Shown here piece by piece: positions 15,967-25,611 of a stretch of 64,000 nucleotides of DNA (the first letter of the stretch is position 1; every line of letters begins with the position of its first letter). A program made the position numbers and the translations under genes. The stretch comes from Bradyrhizobium sp. KBS0727 (GTDB lineage Bacteria; Pseudomonadota; Alphaproteobacteria; Rhizobiales; Xanthobacteraceae), in the NCBI RefSeq assembly GCF_005937885.2, contig NZ_CP042176.1, positions 62,001-126,000 on the forward strand, given 5' to 3'. The notes beneath the pieces are model-generated. The model saw nothing but the letters and a program-made list of their open reading frames with translations, searched no databases and had not been told where the DNA came from.

Positions 15967-17646
15967 TCACGCCAGCCCAAATCTCACCCCGGCGCGCGCG
16001 AGGCCGCCGGCGATGGCGACCGGCGTGCCGTCGGCGCGCCAGCAGGCCGCGCCCGACATGCGGCCATCGTCGTGAAACTGGATACCGTTCATGCCGCCGG
16101 CGATGGTCGGCACCGCCAGCACCTTGTGGCCCATTGCCGTGAGCTTGGCGCGAACGCCTTCGGGCACGGCGAGTTCAACCTCGAGCGCATTGCCCTCGGT
16201 CCAGACCCGCGGCGCCTCGACCGCTTCCTGCAGGCTCATGCCGTAGTCGATCAGGTTGACCAGCGCCTGCATGGCGCTTGGAAAGATCCGCTTTCCGCCG
16301 GGCAGGCCGAGCGCGTAAACCAGTTTGCCGTCGCGCAGCGCCATCATGGGCGACATCGAGGTGGTGACGCGCTTACCCGGCGCCAGCGACAGCGCGTGGC
16401 CCGGCCGGGGATCGTACAGGTTCATGTAATTGTTCGGCACGGTGCCGAGGCCGGGGATCAAGATCTTGGCGCCGAACAGGTTGTTGATGGTCTGCGTGGT
16501 CGCGACCACGTTGCCGAACGCATCCGCCGCCGTCATGTGCGTGGTGTGGGCGCTTTCGAGCTGGGCAATGCCGGCGCCCCATTTCTGCGCGCGGTTGGAA
16601 TCGATCGCGCGGCGGCGTTCGTCGGCATAGGCCTTCGAGGTCAGCCGTTCCACCGGCACGTTGATGAAATCCGGATCGCCGCTCGCGGCCGCGCGATCGG
16701 CAAAGGCGATCTTGAGCACTTCGGCGAGATAATGGATCGTCTCCGCCGAGCCGAAGCCGAGGCCGGTGATGTCGTAGCCTTCGAGAATGTTGAGCATCTG
16801 CGCGATGTGGACGCCGGATGCCGCCGGCGGTGGCGGCCCCAGGATTTCCCAGCCGCGGTAGTCGGCGCGGATCGGCTGGCGCTCGACGGTCTTGTAGGCT
16901 GTGAGATCTTCGCGGGTGATGAAGCCGCCGTTCGCTTTCATGTAATCGACCAGGATGTCGCCGAGTGGCCCCTGATAGAGCGCCGCCTCGCCATGCTGCG
17001 AGATGGATTTGAGCGTTTCCGCATATTCCGACTGCACCACGCGCTCACCGGCTTTCAGTGGCGCACCGTCAGGCAGATAGATCGCCGAGATTGCCTTGTC
17101 CTTCAGCATCTCCTCCGCGCCGTCGCTGATGCATTCGTGCAAATACGGCGTCGCCGCGTAGCCGCGCGAGGCGTGCTTGATCGCGGGCTGCATGACATCG
17201 GCGAGACTCATGGTGCCGAACCGCTGCAGCGTCTCGCACCAGGCCTTGAGCGAGCCCGGCACCGCGACCGCTTTCGGGCCGTTCAGATTTTCATCGCCGA
17301 CGGTGTCGAACACGTCATGCGCCGAGCCCGGTTTCGATGTGTAGGTGTCGGGGCGAACCGCCGCCGGCACCGTGCTCTGGCCGTCGATGAAACGATGGCT
17401 GCCATCGGCGAGCCTGATATGCGCCATGCCGCCGCCGATGATGCCGACCATCATCGGTTCGACCACCGTCAGCGTGAACAGCGTCGCGATCGCCGCATCG
17501 ACGGCGTTGCCGCCGGCCGCCAGCATCTCGGCGCCCGCAGCGGAAGCCAGCGGATGATTGCTGACGACCATGCCGCGGCTCCCGGACGCCGGCTGCTTCA
17601 GACATTGAAAGGTGGTGGCCGCGCGATCCCGCCAGTTGCCGCTCAT
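15967..17646 (-). CDS. ggt: Gamma-glutamyltransferase
   Basis: A 559-residue gamma-glutamyltransferase of the Ntn-hydrolase class, which cleaves itself before a threonine and transfers or hydrolyses gamma-glutamyl groups of glutathione. The processing site is visible at ESAHTTHMTAADAFGNVVAT; downstream NNLFGAKI, PNNYMNLYDP and SMSPMMALRDGK belong to the small subunit. The N-terminal MVVSNHPLASAAGAEMLAAGGN and GIIGGGMAHIRL segments are typical. No signal peptide is seen, so a cytoplasmic enzyme is likely. Start ATG 17646: the longer open frame would run antisense through mutM. Confidence 0.92.
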   Translation of the reverse strand: MSGNWRDRAATTFQCLKQPASGSRGMVVSNHPLASAAGAEMLAAGGNAVDAAIATLFTLTVVEPMMVGIIGGGMAHIRLADGSHRFIDGQSTVPAAVRPDTYTSKPGSAHDVFDTVGDENLNGPKAVAVPGSLKAWCETLQRFGTMSLADVMQPAIKHASRGYAATPYLHECISDGAEEMLKDKAISAIYLPDGAPLKAGERVVQSEYAETLKSISQHGEAALYQGPLGDILVDYMKANGGFITREDLTAYKTVERQPIRADYRGWEILGPPPPAASGVHIAQMLNILEGYDITGLGFGSAETIHYLAEVLKIAFADRAAASGDPDFINVPVERLTSKAYADERRRAIDSNRAQKWGAGIAQLESAHTTHMTAADAFGNVVATTQTINNLFGAKILIPGLGTVPNNYMNLYDPRPGHALSLAPGKRVTTSMSPMMALRDGKLVYALGLPGGKRIFPSAMQALVNLIDYGMSLQEAVEAPRVWTEGNALEVELAVPEGVRAKLTAMGHKVLAVPTIAGGMNGIQFHDDGRMSGAACWRADGTPVAIAGGLARAGVRFGLA

Positions 17647-17668
17647 GTTTGTTCTCCCGATCGTTTTT

Positions 17669-18568
17669 CTATTTCTGGCATTTCGGGCACCAGAACGTCG
17701 AGCGGCCGTTCTGGACGAAGCGCCGCACGATGCCGCCGCAGCCGGCGGTCTGGCAGGTCTCGCCCTCGCGGTCGTAGACCCTGAACGAGTGCTGGAAATA
17801 GCCGAGTTCACCCGAGGTCAGGCGATGATCGCTGATCGAGGAGCCGCCGGCCTTGATCGCCTGGTTCAGCACAGTGTGGATCGCGCTCACCAGACGTTTG
17901 GCGTGATCGGTGGGTTCGGCGGTTTTCTTGGCGGCCAGCGTCGCGGCCAGCCGGCGCGGCGACAGTTGGGCGCGAAACAGCGCCTCGCAGACATAGATAT
18001 TGCCGAGACCTGCGACCACGCGTTGGTCGAGCAGCGCCGCTTTCAGGCTGGTCTTCTTGTTGGCGCAGGCGCCCGCCAGCATCGCCGCATCGAATTCGTT
18101 GCCGAGCGGTTCGGGGCCGAGACCGCTGAGCAGCGGCTCGTCCTCCAGCGCGTTGCGGGCGATGATCTTCATGTAACCGAAGCGGCGCGGATCGTTGAAA
18201 ACCACCGCCGCTCCCGACGACATGTGGAACACGACGTGGTCATGGGCGCGGTCTTCGCTGCGCGGATGGTGGAATTGGCCGGGCGTGTTGCCGGTTTTGC
18301 CTTCAGGCATCCGGCCCTCGATCACCCGGAACGAACCGGACATGCCGAGATGCATCAAGAGCACGTCGCCGGAAGCAAGATCGGCCATCAGATATTTGGC
18401 GCGGCGGCCGAGGCCGGTCACAACCTGGCCTTCCAGCCGCGCGATAAAGTCTTTTTGAAAGGGAAACCGCAAATCCTTGCGCCGGGCTTCGGCTTTGAGG
18501 ATTTTTGACCCCTCCATGGCGGGCTGCAGGCCGCGGCGGACGGTCTCAACTTCGGGCAATTCAGGCAT
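17669..18568 (-). CDS. mutM: Bifunctional DNA-formamidopyrimidine glycosylase / AP lyase
   Basis: A 299-residue Fpg/MutM that removes 8-oxoguanine and formamidopyrimidines by base excision repair. The start [14 protein letters not shown] supplies the catalytic N-terminal proline and glutamate (Pro2, Glu3 before Met removal). A helix-two-turn-helix lies near [13 protein letters not shown], and the C-terminal zinc finger has four cysteines (CQTAGC and CPKC). It is divergent from ubiE with a 78-bp gap. The long upstream open frame on this strand is antisense to ubiE and not part of the gene. Confidence 0.97.
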   Translation of the reverse strand: MPELPEVETVRRGLQPAMEGSKILKAEARRKDLRFPFQKDFIARLEGQVVTGLGRRAKYLMADLASGDVLLMHLGMSGSFRVIEGRMPEGKTGNTPGQFHHPRSEDRAHDHVVFHMSSGAAVVFNDPRRFGYMKIIARNALEDEPLLSGLGPEPLGNEFDAAMLAGACANKKTSLKAALLDQRVVAGLGNIYVCEALFRAQLSPRRLAATLAAKKTAEPTDHAKRLVSAIHTVLNQAIKAGGSSISDHRLTSGELGYFQHSFRVYDREGETCQTAGCGGIVRRFVQNGRSTFWCPKCQK

Positions 18569-18646
18569 GCAGGTATTCACCTTATGAAGGTGACGTGATA
18601 GCGCCATTGCGGCGGGCGCGCTATGGTCCGGTATGGAGTTGAGTTG

Positions 18647-19408
18647 ATGGATCGGCCGGACCAAACTACGCATTTTGGCTTCAGGGACGTGCCCCTCGGG
18701 GACAAGCAGACGCTGGTCAACGACGTGTTTCACAGCGTGGCCGGACGCTACGACCTGATGAACGACCTGATGTCGGTGGGCCTGCACCGGATCTGGAAGG
18801 ACATCATGATCACGGCGCTCAACCCGCCAAAGAACGATGCGCCGTTTGCGCTGCTCGACGTCGCCGGCGGCACCGGCGATATCTCGTTTCGCGCGGCCAA
18901 GGCGGCCGGCGCCGGCTTCCATGCCACCGTCTGCGACATCAACACCGATATGCTCGAGGTCGGCCGCAATCGCGCCGCCGCCCGTCATCTCGATCAGCAG
19001 GTTTCGTTCGTCGAGGGCAACGCCGAAGCGCTGGCCTTTCCGGATCGTGCCTTCGACGCCTACACCATCGCCTTCGGCATCCGCAACGTGCCGCGGATCG
19101 ACGCCGCGCTGCGCGAGGCCTATCGCGTGCTGAGGCCCGGCAGCCGTTTTCTGTGCCTGGAATTTTCCACCGTCGACGTGCCCGGGCTTGACCGGATCTA
19201 CGACCTGTTCTCGTTCAAGGTGATCCCGCCGCTCGGCCGCGCCGTGACGGGGGATGCCGAGTCCTATCAATATCTCGTCGAATCGATCCGCAAGTTTCCC
19301 AGACCCAATGCCTTCGCCGAGATGATCCGCGATGCCGGCTTTTCGCGGGTGAAGTGGGAGAGCCTCTCCGGCGGTATCGTGGCGCTGCATTCGGGTTGGC
19401 GTTTGTGA
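18647..19408 (+). CDS. ubiE: Ubiquinone/menaquinone biosynthesis C-methyltransferase
   Basis: A 253-residue SAM-dependent methyltransferase that methylates the ring carbon in ubiquinone synthesis. [20 protein letters not shown] and SAM motif [17 protein letters not shown] are diagnostic, as is [21 protein letters not shown] 18647 has GGAG at 18636-18639 and fits; ATG 18623 would add eight residues. ubiB begins in the overlapping GTGA at the stop, so the two are coupled. Confidence 0.95.
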   Translation: MDRPDQTTHFGFRDVPLGDKQTLVNDVFHSVAGRYDLMNDLMSVGLHRIWKDIMITALNPPKNDAPFALLDVAGGTGDISFRAAKAAGAGFHATVCDINTDMLEVGRNRAAARHLDQQVSFVEGNAEALAFPDRAFDAYTIAFGIRNVPRIDAALREAYRVLRPGSRFLCLEFSTVDVPGLDRIYDLFSFKVIPPLGRAVTGDAESYQYLVESIRKFPRPNAFAEMIRDAGFSRVKWESLSGGIVALHSGWRL

Positions 19409-20979
19409 TTTCTGCGGCGACCCACATCGCGCGATTGGTCCGCGCCGCCTACGTGTTCGCACGCGAAGGCGTATTCGGCGTCGTTGATCCGAGCCTGGTG
19501 CCGCCGCCCGGCCAACTCGCGTTGCAGCTGGCGCGCCTGATCGAGCGGCCCGGCGCCAAATCCGGCCCGCGGCTGTCGCGGGCGCTGACGCGGTTGGGTC
19601 CGGCCTATCTCAAGCTCGGGCAGTTTCTGGCGACCCGGCCCGACGTGGTCGGCGTCGCGATGGCGCGCGATCTCGAAAGCCTGCAGGACCGGCTGCCGCC
19701 GTTCTCGCAGGCCGCGGCCGAAGCCGTGATCGCGCAATCGCTGGAACGCCCTGTGGCGCAGGCCTTTGCCAACCTCGGCCCGCCGGTTGCCGCTGCCTCG
19801 ATCGCGCAGGTGCATCGCGGCGAGACCGAACGCGATGGCGTGCGCAAATCGGTCGCGGTCAAGGTGCTCCGACCCAATGTCGCCGCGCGTTTCCGCCGCG
19901 ACCTCTCCGATTTCTTCTTTGTCGCGCATAATGCCGAAGCGCATTCCGCCGAGGCGCGACGGCTGCGGCTGATCGAAGTCATCAATACGATGTCGCGCTC
20001 GGTCGCGATGGAAATGGACCTGCGGCTGGAAGCGGCGGCAATGTCCGAGATGGCGGAGAACACAAGCGACGATTCGGACTTCCGCGTGCCTGATGTCGAC
20101 TGGGACCGCACCACCCACAACGTGCTGACGATGGAGTGGATCGACGGCATCGCGCTGAACGATCACGCGCGGCTCGCACAGTCGCAGATCGACCTGCCTG
20201 ACCTGGGCCGCAAGGTAATCCAGAGCTTCCTGCGCCACGCGCTGCGCGACGGCTTCTTTCATGCCGACATGCATCCGGGCAACCTGTTCCTCGACGATAC
20301 CGGCCGGCTGGTGGCGGTCGACTTCGGCATCATGGGCCGGCTCGGGTTGAAGGAGCGGCGCTTCCTCGCCGAAATTCTCTTAGGCTTTATCACCCGCGAC
20401 TACCGCCGCGTGGCGGAAGTGCATTTCGAGGCCGGCTATGTGCCGGGCCATCACTCGGTCGAGAATTTCGCGCAAGCGATTCGCGCCATCGGCGAGCCGA
20501 TTCACAACCGCACCGCCGAAGAAATCTCGATGGCGAAGCTGTTGACCTTGCTGCTCGAGGTCACCGGCCTGTTCGACATGCAGACCCGGCCCGAACTGAT
20601 CCTGTTGCAAAAGACCATGGTGGTGGTCGAAGGCGTGGCGCGGGGCTTCGATCCCAAGCTCGACATCTGGAAAGTCGCCGATCCCGTGGTGCGCGAATGG
20701 ATCGAGCGCAATCTCGGCCCCATAGGGCGCATCCAGGGCGCGCTGTCGGGCGCCGGCGAACTCGGCCGGGTGGCGGCAAGCCTGCCGGCGATTGCCTCGC
20801 GGGCGATCGCGGTACTGGAGAATCTGGAGCGGATGACGCGCGAGGGCGTTACGCTGTCGCCGGAGACGATTGCGGCGATGGCCCGGACCGAGGCCCGCAA
20901 GAGCCGCTGGCGCACCCTCGCGCTGTGGATCATCGCGGCGACTTTCATCGGAATTTTGATCGCCGTGCGTCAACTTTGA
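19405..20979 (+). CDS. ubiB: Ubiquinone biosynthesis ATPase-like protein kinase UbiB
   Basis: A 524-residue UbiB of the ABC1/ADCK family. Seen in order: the KxGQ region [15 protein letters not shown], the alanine-rich nucleotide loop [20 protein letters not shown] lysine, [15 protein letters not shown] catalytic loop, [10 protein letters not shown] metal motif, and a C-terminal membrane anchor [16 protein letters not shown]. It supports the ubiquinone complex at the inner membrane. GTG 19405 overlaps the ubiE stop and is chosen over an upstream start inside ubiE. Confidence 0.94.
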   Translation: MISAATHIARLVRAAYVFAREGVFGVVDPSLVPPPGQLALQLARLIERPGAKSGPRLSRALTRLGPAYLKLGQFLATRPDVVGVAMARDLESLQDRLPPFSQAAAEAVIAQSLERPVAQAFANLGPPVAAASIAQVHRGETERDGVRKSVAVKVLRPNVAARFRRDLSDFFFVAHNAEAHSAEARRLRLIEVINTMSRSVAMEMDLRLEAAAMSEMAENTSDDSDFRVPDVDWDRTTHNVLTMEWIDGIALNDHARLAQSQIDLPDLGRKVIQSFLRHALRDGFFHADMHPGNLFLDDTGRLVAVDFGIMGRLGLKERRFLAEILLGFITRDYRRVAEVHFEAGYVPGHHSVENFAQAIRAIGEPIHNRTAEEISMAKLLTLLLEVTGLFDMQTRPELILLQKTMVVVEGVARGFDPKLDIWKVADPVVREWIERNLGPIGRIQGALSGAGELGRVAASLPAIASRAIAVLENLERMTREGVTLSPETIAAMARTEARKSRWRTLALWIIAATFIGILIAVRQL

Positions 20980-20981
20980 TT

Positions 20982-21011
20982 GCATTGATATCACATTTTT
21001 GATATCAATGC
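20982..21011 (+). promoter_or_regulatory. Perfect inverted repeat upstream of coaBC, probable operator
   Basis: GCATTGATATCA (20982-20993) and TGATATCAATGC (21000-21011) are exact reverse complements around a 6-base CATTTT spacer. Each arm itself holds the palindrome TGATATCA. No T run follows the right arm, so terminator function is unlikely. It sits 25 bp before the coaBC ATG. The arms resemble, from memory, the TGCTATCA-type half-sites bound by FitA, the family of the DNA-binding domain at the start of this coaBC. Confidence 0.65.
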
Positions 21012-21036
21012 TGTCAGTTCTTGCCGGGAGCCGCCC

Positions 21037-22464
21037 ATGGCCAGCCTGACCATCCGAAAACTCGACGAGGCCGTCAAAGCCTATCTGCGGCTTCGGTCGG
21101 CCGGAAATGGCCGCTCCGTCGAGGAGGAGGTGCGGGTCATTCTCGGGGAGCTGATCCAGGGGCGCCCCGAACCATCCGGCGGCCCTTTAGCCTCCACGGC
21201 ACCGCCACGGGCGGTCAGCGCCACCGGCGAGGCCCGCGTCACCCTGATCATCGGCGGCGGCATCGCCGCCTACAAGTCGCTGGACCTGATCAGGCGGCTC
21301 AAGGAGCGCCATATTCACGTCCGCTGCGTACTGACCAAGGCGGCGCAGCAATTCATCACCCCGCTTGCGGCCAGCGCACTGTCGCATGAGCGCGTCTATA
21401 CCGATCTGTTCGATGCCGAGAGCGAGTTCGACGCCGGGCATATTCGCCTGGCGCGGGAGTGCGACCTGATCGTGGTGGCGCCGGCAACCGCCGACTTGAT
21501 GGCGAAGATGGCGCAGGGCCATGCCGACGATCTCGCCAGCGCCATCCTGCTCGCCGCCAACCGCCAGATCCTGCTCGCGCCGGCGATGAACCCCCTGATG
21601 TGGAACAACGCCGCCACCCGCCGCAACGTGCTGCAGCTTCGGCGGGATGGGGTCGCCATGATCGGTCCCAACGCCGGAGAGATGGCCGAGGCCGGTGAGG
21701 CCGGCGTCGGACGGATGTCGGAAGCGGCTGAAATCGCTGCCGCGGCCGTCGATATCCTGCGTCCGCCGCGACCCCGGCCGCTCACAGGCAAGCGCGTGCT
21801 GATCACCGCGGGGCCGACGCATGAGCCGATCGATCCCGTGCGCTATATTGCCAACCGTTCCTCCGGCAAGCAGGGTTTTGCGATCGCCGCCGCGGCCCAG
21901 GCCGCCGGCGCCGACGTCACGCTGGTTTCCGGTCCGGTCGAATTGCGCGATCCTCCAGGTGTCTCGGTGATCCGGGTGGAATCGGCGCGCGACATGCTGC
22001 ACAAGGTCGAAGCCGCCCTGCCGGCGGATATTGCTATTTTTGCCGCAGCGGTCGCCGACTGGCGCGTTGCCAATGAAGGCGAGCAGAAGCTGAAGAAAAC
22101 CTCTGCCGGCATGCCACCGCTGCAACTGGTCGAGAATCCCGACATCCTGGCGACGATCTCGAAGCTCAGCGACAAGCGCCCGCCGCTGGTGATCGGCTTT
22201 GCCGCCGAGACCGAACATCTGATCGACAACGCCAAGGCCAAGATCGCGCGCAAGGGCTGCGACTGGATCGTCGCCAACGACGTCTCGCCGGCGTCAGGCG
22301 TGATGGGCGGCGACCGCAACACCGTGCATCTCCTGACGCGCGAGGGCGCGGACAAGATTGGCGTTGACAGCATTGAAGTGGAGTCTTGGCCGGTCATGAC
22401 CAAGGAACAGGTCGCGACCGAACTGGTGGCGCGGATAGCAAAGACGGTGGAGAGAAAGTCGTGA
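21037..22464 (+). CDS. coaBC: CoaBC (phosphopantothenoylcysteine synthetase/decarboxylase) with N-terminal ribbon-helix-helix domain
   Basis: A 475-residue fusion. Residues 1-42 match a FitA/StbC-like ribbon-helix-helix antitoxin ([18 protein letters not shown], then [15 protein letters not shown]). After a proline-rich linker, residues ~67-245 are the FMN-binding CoaC decarboxylase ([19 protein letters not shown], catalytic His in [17 protein letters not shown]). From ~250 to the end is the CoaB ligase ([20 protein letters not shown]). Together they make phosphopantetheine for coenzyme A. ATG 21037 has GGGAG six bases upstream, so the extra domain is truly translated. The usual ACG active-site cysteine of CoaC reads AEAG here. 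dut overlaps the stop. Confidence 0.93.
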   Translation: MASLTIRKLDEAVKAYLRLRSAGNGRSVEEEVRVILGELIQGRPEPSGGPLASTAPPRAVSATGEARVTLIIGGGIAAYKSLDLIRRLKERHIHVRCVLTKAAQQFITPLAASALSHERVYTDLFDAESEFDAGHIRLARECDLIVVAPATADLMAKMAQGHADDLASAILLAANRQILLAPAMNPLMWNNAATRRNVLQLRRDGVAMIGPNAGEMAEAGEAGVGRMSEAAEIAAAAVDILRPPRPRPLTGKRVLITAGPTHEPIDPVRYIANRSSGKQGFAIAAAAQAAGADVTLVSGPVELRDPPGVSVIRVESARDMLHKVEAALPADIAIFAAAVADWRVANEGEQKLKKTSAGMPPLQLVENPDILATISKLSDKRPPLVIGFAAETEHLIDNAKAKIARKGCDWIVANDVSPASGVMGGDRNTVHLLTREGADKIGVDSIEVESWPVMTKEQVATELVARIAKTVERKS

Positions 22465-22919
22465 GCGCAACAGTCAAGGTCGACATCCGCCAACTGCCGC
22501 ACGGCGAAGGTCTGGCATTGCCGGCCTATCACAGCGCCGACGCGGCCGGGCTTGATCTCCTGGCAGCGGTTCCAACTGAGACGCCCCTGATCCTGTCGCC
22601 GGGAAAATACGCGATGGTGCCGACCGGCCTTACGATCGCGCTGCCACGTGGCTTTGAGGCGCAGGTGCGGCCACGCTCCGGGCTTGCCACCAAACACGGC
22701 GTCACGGTGCTGAATTCGCCCGGCACGGTGGATGCGGATTATCGCGGCGAAATCAACGTGCTCCTGATCAACCACGGCGATGCGCCGTTCCCGATTCGGC
22801 GCGGCGAGCGCATCGCGCAAATGGTGATCGCGCCGGTGACCCAGGCGCAGCTTGTCGCCGTTGCCACGCTTTCGGAAACCGACCGCGGCAGTGGCGGCTT
22901 TGGCTCGACCGGGCGCTGA
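22461..22919 (+). CDS. dut: dUTP diphosphatase
   Basis: A 152-residue trimeric dUTPase that hydrolyses dUTP to dUMP, keeping uracil out of DNA. All five motifs are visible: AGLDLLA, PRSGLA, the [17 protein letters not shown] substrate loop, GERIAQMVI and the C-terminal [11 protein letters not shown] lid. GTG 22461 overlaps the coaBC stop (GTGA). The coaBC-dut pairing is common in proteobacteria. Confidence 0.96.
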   Translation: MSATVKVDIRQLPHGEGLALPAYHSADAAGLDLLAAVPTETPLILSPGKYAMVPTGLTIALPRGFEAQVRPRSGLATKHGVTVLNSPGTVDADYRGEINVLLINHGDAPFPIRRGERIAQMVIAPVTQAQLVAVATLSETDRGSGGFGSTGR

Positions 22920-23091
22920 TCCGTCAAACTGGAATGGTGCCTTGGCGGTAATCCGCTCATTTTTTCACAAGCCAATTCACGTTCACGGTCTGGACTCTTA
23001 CCGGCCGACTCCCGAAGCAGATAATGTCAGTCGATTCGTGCACGGCGGGGGTTCGCGCCGCGCGCTGGAGTCGTGCGTTCTGGGGCAAATT

Positions 23092-25611
23092 ATGTCGGGC
23101 GTAGTCGCGGCGATGCGTCGAAACCTGCTGTCGTGCACCTCACTGGCGCGCCACGGCCTGCTCGCGCTCGCCACCGCGCTATCGACCGCGCCGGAACCCG
23201 CTTTTGCCGCCGATTTGACGCTGACGCAGGCGCTTTCGGCCTGGTTCGACTTCAATCATCAGGAATTCGCCGTGCTGACGACGGCGCTGGCGCTACTCGG
23301 CTTTACCGTGGTGGCGGCGATCCTGTTGATGCGCACCCGGGTTCGGGCCACCCGCACCGAGCTCCGCCTGCGCGCCGACGTCGCCGGATTGCAGGATCAG
23401 GCCGACCGGCTGCGCGCGCTGCTGTTCGCCGAGCCGCAAATCCTGATTGCCTGGGCCGCGGGCGAAAACCGACCGCAGATCTCTGGCGATACCTCGCTGT
23501 TGATCTCGCCGGACGCCGCACAGAATTCGCCGCAGCGAATCCTCGCCTTTGGAACCTGGCTGCCGCCGGAACCGGCGTTGCAAATGGACCATGCCGTCGA
23601 CGCGCTGCGCGAGGCCGGCGAGGGCTTTCTGCTCAACCTCTCCACCTCGAACGGCCGTGCCATCGAGGCCATGGGCCGCGCCATCGGCGGCCAAGCCATT
23701 GTCAGGATTCGCGAACTCGGCGGACTCCGCCGCGAACTCGCCGAATCCAACCTCCGCTACAAGACGCTTCAGGAAGAGACCGAGCTGTTGCGCGACTTCG
23801 CTGCCGCTGCCCCCTGGCCGATCTGGGCCAAGAGCACGGAAGGCAATCTTCGCTACGCCAATACGGCCTATGTGCGGGCCACCGAGGGGGCCGGCGTCGC
23901 CGACGCGATCCAGCGCAACCTCGAACTGCTCGAAACCGACCAGCGTACCGACATGAGCCGAACGTTGAACGGCAATTCCACCTTCAGCGCGCGGCTGCCG
24001 ATCGTGGTCGGCGGCGAGCGGCGCATCTACGACGTACAGGCCGTGAAGCTGGCGGGCGGCAGCGCCGGCATCGCGATCGACGCCAGCGAGGCCACCTCGC
24101 TCCGCGCCGCCATGGATCGGATGACGGAAGCGCATCGCCGCACCCTCGACCAATTGTCATCGGGCGTGGCTGTTTTCGACGGCCAGCGGCGGCTCGCCTT
24201 CTACAACGAATCCTACCGGCGGCTGTGGGGCCTCGATCAGGCGTTCCTTGACGCCAACCCTGATGATTCCAGCGTGCTCGACCGGCTGCGCGCTGCGCGC
24301 AAACTGCCGGAGCAGCCGGACTTCCGGGCCTGGAAGGCGAAACTGCACGAGGCCTATCGCGCCGTCGAACCCGAGACCTACACCTGGTTCCTGCCGGACG
24401 GCCGCGCGGTCAGCGTCGTCACCACGCCGAATCTCGAAGGCGGCGTCACCTATCTGTTCGACAATGTCACCGAAAGCCTCGACCTCGCGCGGCGCTTCGA
24501 CGGCCTCACACGTGTCCAGCACGAAACGCTCGACAACCTCAACGAGGCGGTCGCGGTGTTCGGCAGCAACGGCCGCGTGCAATTGTTCAACCCGGCCTTT
24601 GCCAAGATCTGGAAGCTCTCCACCGAGTCCCTCAGCGAACAACCGCATATCGAGACGGTGGAGACGCTGTGCAGGCCGCTGTTCGATGACGACCTGGCGT
24701 GGCGAACGCTGCGCGAGGCGATCACCGCGATCGAGAACCGGGCACAGGTAGCGCTGAAGCTCGAGCGCAAGGACGGCAGCGTGCTGGACTGCATGACCAT
24801 GCCGCTGCCCGACGGCGCGACCATGCTGACGTTCCAGGACATCACCGACACCGAGAACGTCGAACGGGCGCTGCGCGAACGCAACGAGGCGCTCGAGACC
24901 GCCGACCAGATGAAGGTCGATTTCGTCCACCACGTGTCCTACGAATTGCGGGCGCCGCTCACCACCATCATCGGCTTCGCGCATTTCCTCAGCGATCCCT
25001 CGACCGGCCCGCTGACGGCAAAGCAGGCCGAATATCTCGACTACGTCACCAAATCGACCAACGCGCTGCTGGCGCTGACCAACAACATTCTCGACCTCGC
25101 CACCATCGATGCCGGCGCCATGAAACTGGAGCTCGGCCCGGTCAACATCGAGAAGGCGATCCACGACGCCGCCGAAGGCATCCAGGACCGGCTCGCGACC
25201 GATCGCATCGAGCTCAAGGTCGACATCGACCCCAATATCGGCGTTTTCATCGGCGACGAACGCCGCGTCGTGCAGGTGCTCTACAACCTGCTCGCCAATG
25301 CGGTCGGTTTCTCGCCGCATGATGCCGCCGTCACGATCAGCGCGCGGCGCAGCGAGCATCGGGTGACCTTCACCGTCACCGATTCCGGCCCCGGCATTCC
25401 GCCCGACGTGAAAGACAAGGTGTTCGACTGGTTCGAGAGCCATTCCAACGGCTCGCGTCACCGCGGCGCCGGCCTCGGCCTGTCGCTGGTGCGCTCCTTT
25501 GTCGAACTGCACGGCGGCAAGGTGCGGGTCGATTCGGCGGTCGGCCAGGGCACGATGGTCTCGTGCGACTTCCCGATCGACCAGAACGCCCATCGCAACG
25601 CCGCCGAATGA
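23092..25611 (+). CDS. divL: DivL-like cell-cycle sensor kinase with tyrosine in place of the phospho-histidine
   Basis: An 839-residue membrane sensor. After an N-terminal signal-like segment, a membrane helix lies at about 65-85 (VLTTALALLGFTVVAAILLM). Several PAS-type domains follow (about 240-570), then HisKA and HATPase domains. In the H-box FVHHVSYELRAPLTTIIGF the usual histidine is Tyr617, the hallmark of DivL. The ATPase boxes look intact (NLLANAVGFS, DSGPGIPPDV, RGAGLGLSLV). Caulobacter DivL inhibits CckA at one pole through DivK; the same role here is inferred. ATG 23092 has GGGG upstream. tsaE overlaps the stop. Confidence 0.85.
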   Translation: MSGVVAAMRRNLLSCTSLARHGLLALATALSTAPEPAFAADLTLTQALSAWFDFNHQEFAVLTTALALLGFTVVAAILLMRTRVRATRTELRLRADVAGLQDQADRLRALLFAEPQILIAWAAGENRPQISGDTSLLISPDAAQNSPQRILAFGTWLPPEPALQMDHAVDALREAGEGFLLNLSTSNGRAIEAMGRAIGGQAIVRIRELGGLRRELAESNLRYKTLQEETELLRDFAAAAPWPIWAKSTEGNLRYANTAYVRATEGAGVADAIQRNLELLETDQRTDMSRTLNGNSTFSARLPIVVGGERRIYDVQAVKLAGGSAGIAIDASEATSLRAAMDRMTEAHRRTLDQLSSGVAVFDGQRRLAFYNESYRRLWGLDQAFLDANPDDSSVLDRLRAARKLPEQPDFRAWKAKLHEAYRAVEPETYTWFLPDGRAVSVVTTPNLEGGVTYLFDNVTESLDLARRFDGLTRVQHETLDNLNEAVAVFGSNGRVQLFNPAFAKIWKLSTESLSEQPHIETVETLCRPLFDDDLAWRTLREAITAIENRAQVALKLERKDGSVLDCMTMPLPDGATMLTFQDITDTENVERALRERNEALETADQMKVDFVHHVSYELRAPLTTIIGFAHFLSDPSTGPLTAKQAEYLDYVTKSTNALLALTNNILDLATIDAGAMKLELGPVNIEKAIHDAAEGIQDRLATDRIELKVDIDPNIGVFIGDERRVVQVLYNLLANAVGFSPHDAAVTISARRSEHRVTFTVTDSGPGIPPDVKDKVFDWFESHSNGSRHRGAGLGLSLVRSFVELHGGKVRVDSAVGQGTMVSCDFPIDQNAHRNAAE

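Noticed and set aside
15940..17784. A 614-codon open frame on the plus strand
   Set aside because: It lies antisense to ggt and shows only low-complexity Arg/His/Ala sequence.
17647..17811. N-terminal extension of ggt
   Set aside because: It would run antisense through the 3' end of mutM and encodes Ala/Arg/Ser-rich sequence; ATG 17646 gives the family start.
18569..19462. N-terminal extension of mutM
   Set aside because: MutM needs proline at position 2; ATG 18568 supplies it. The extension is antisense to ubiE.
20982..21011. Inverted repeat read as terminator of ubiB
   Set aside because: The stem is AT-rich and no T run follows it; its arms contain operator-like TGATATCA and it sits at the promoter of a gene with a DNA-binding domain.
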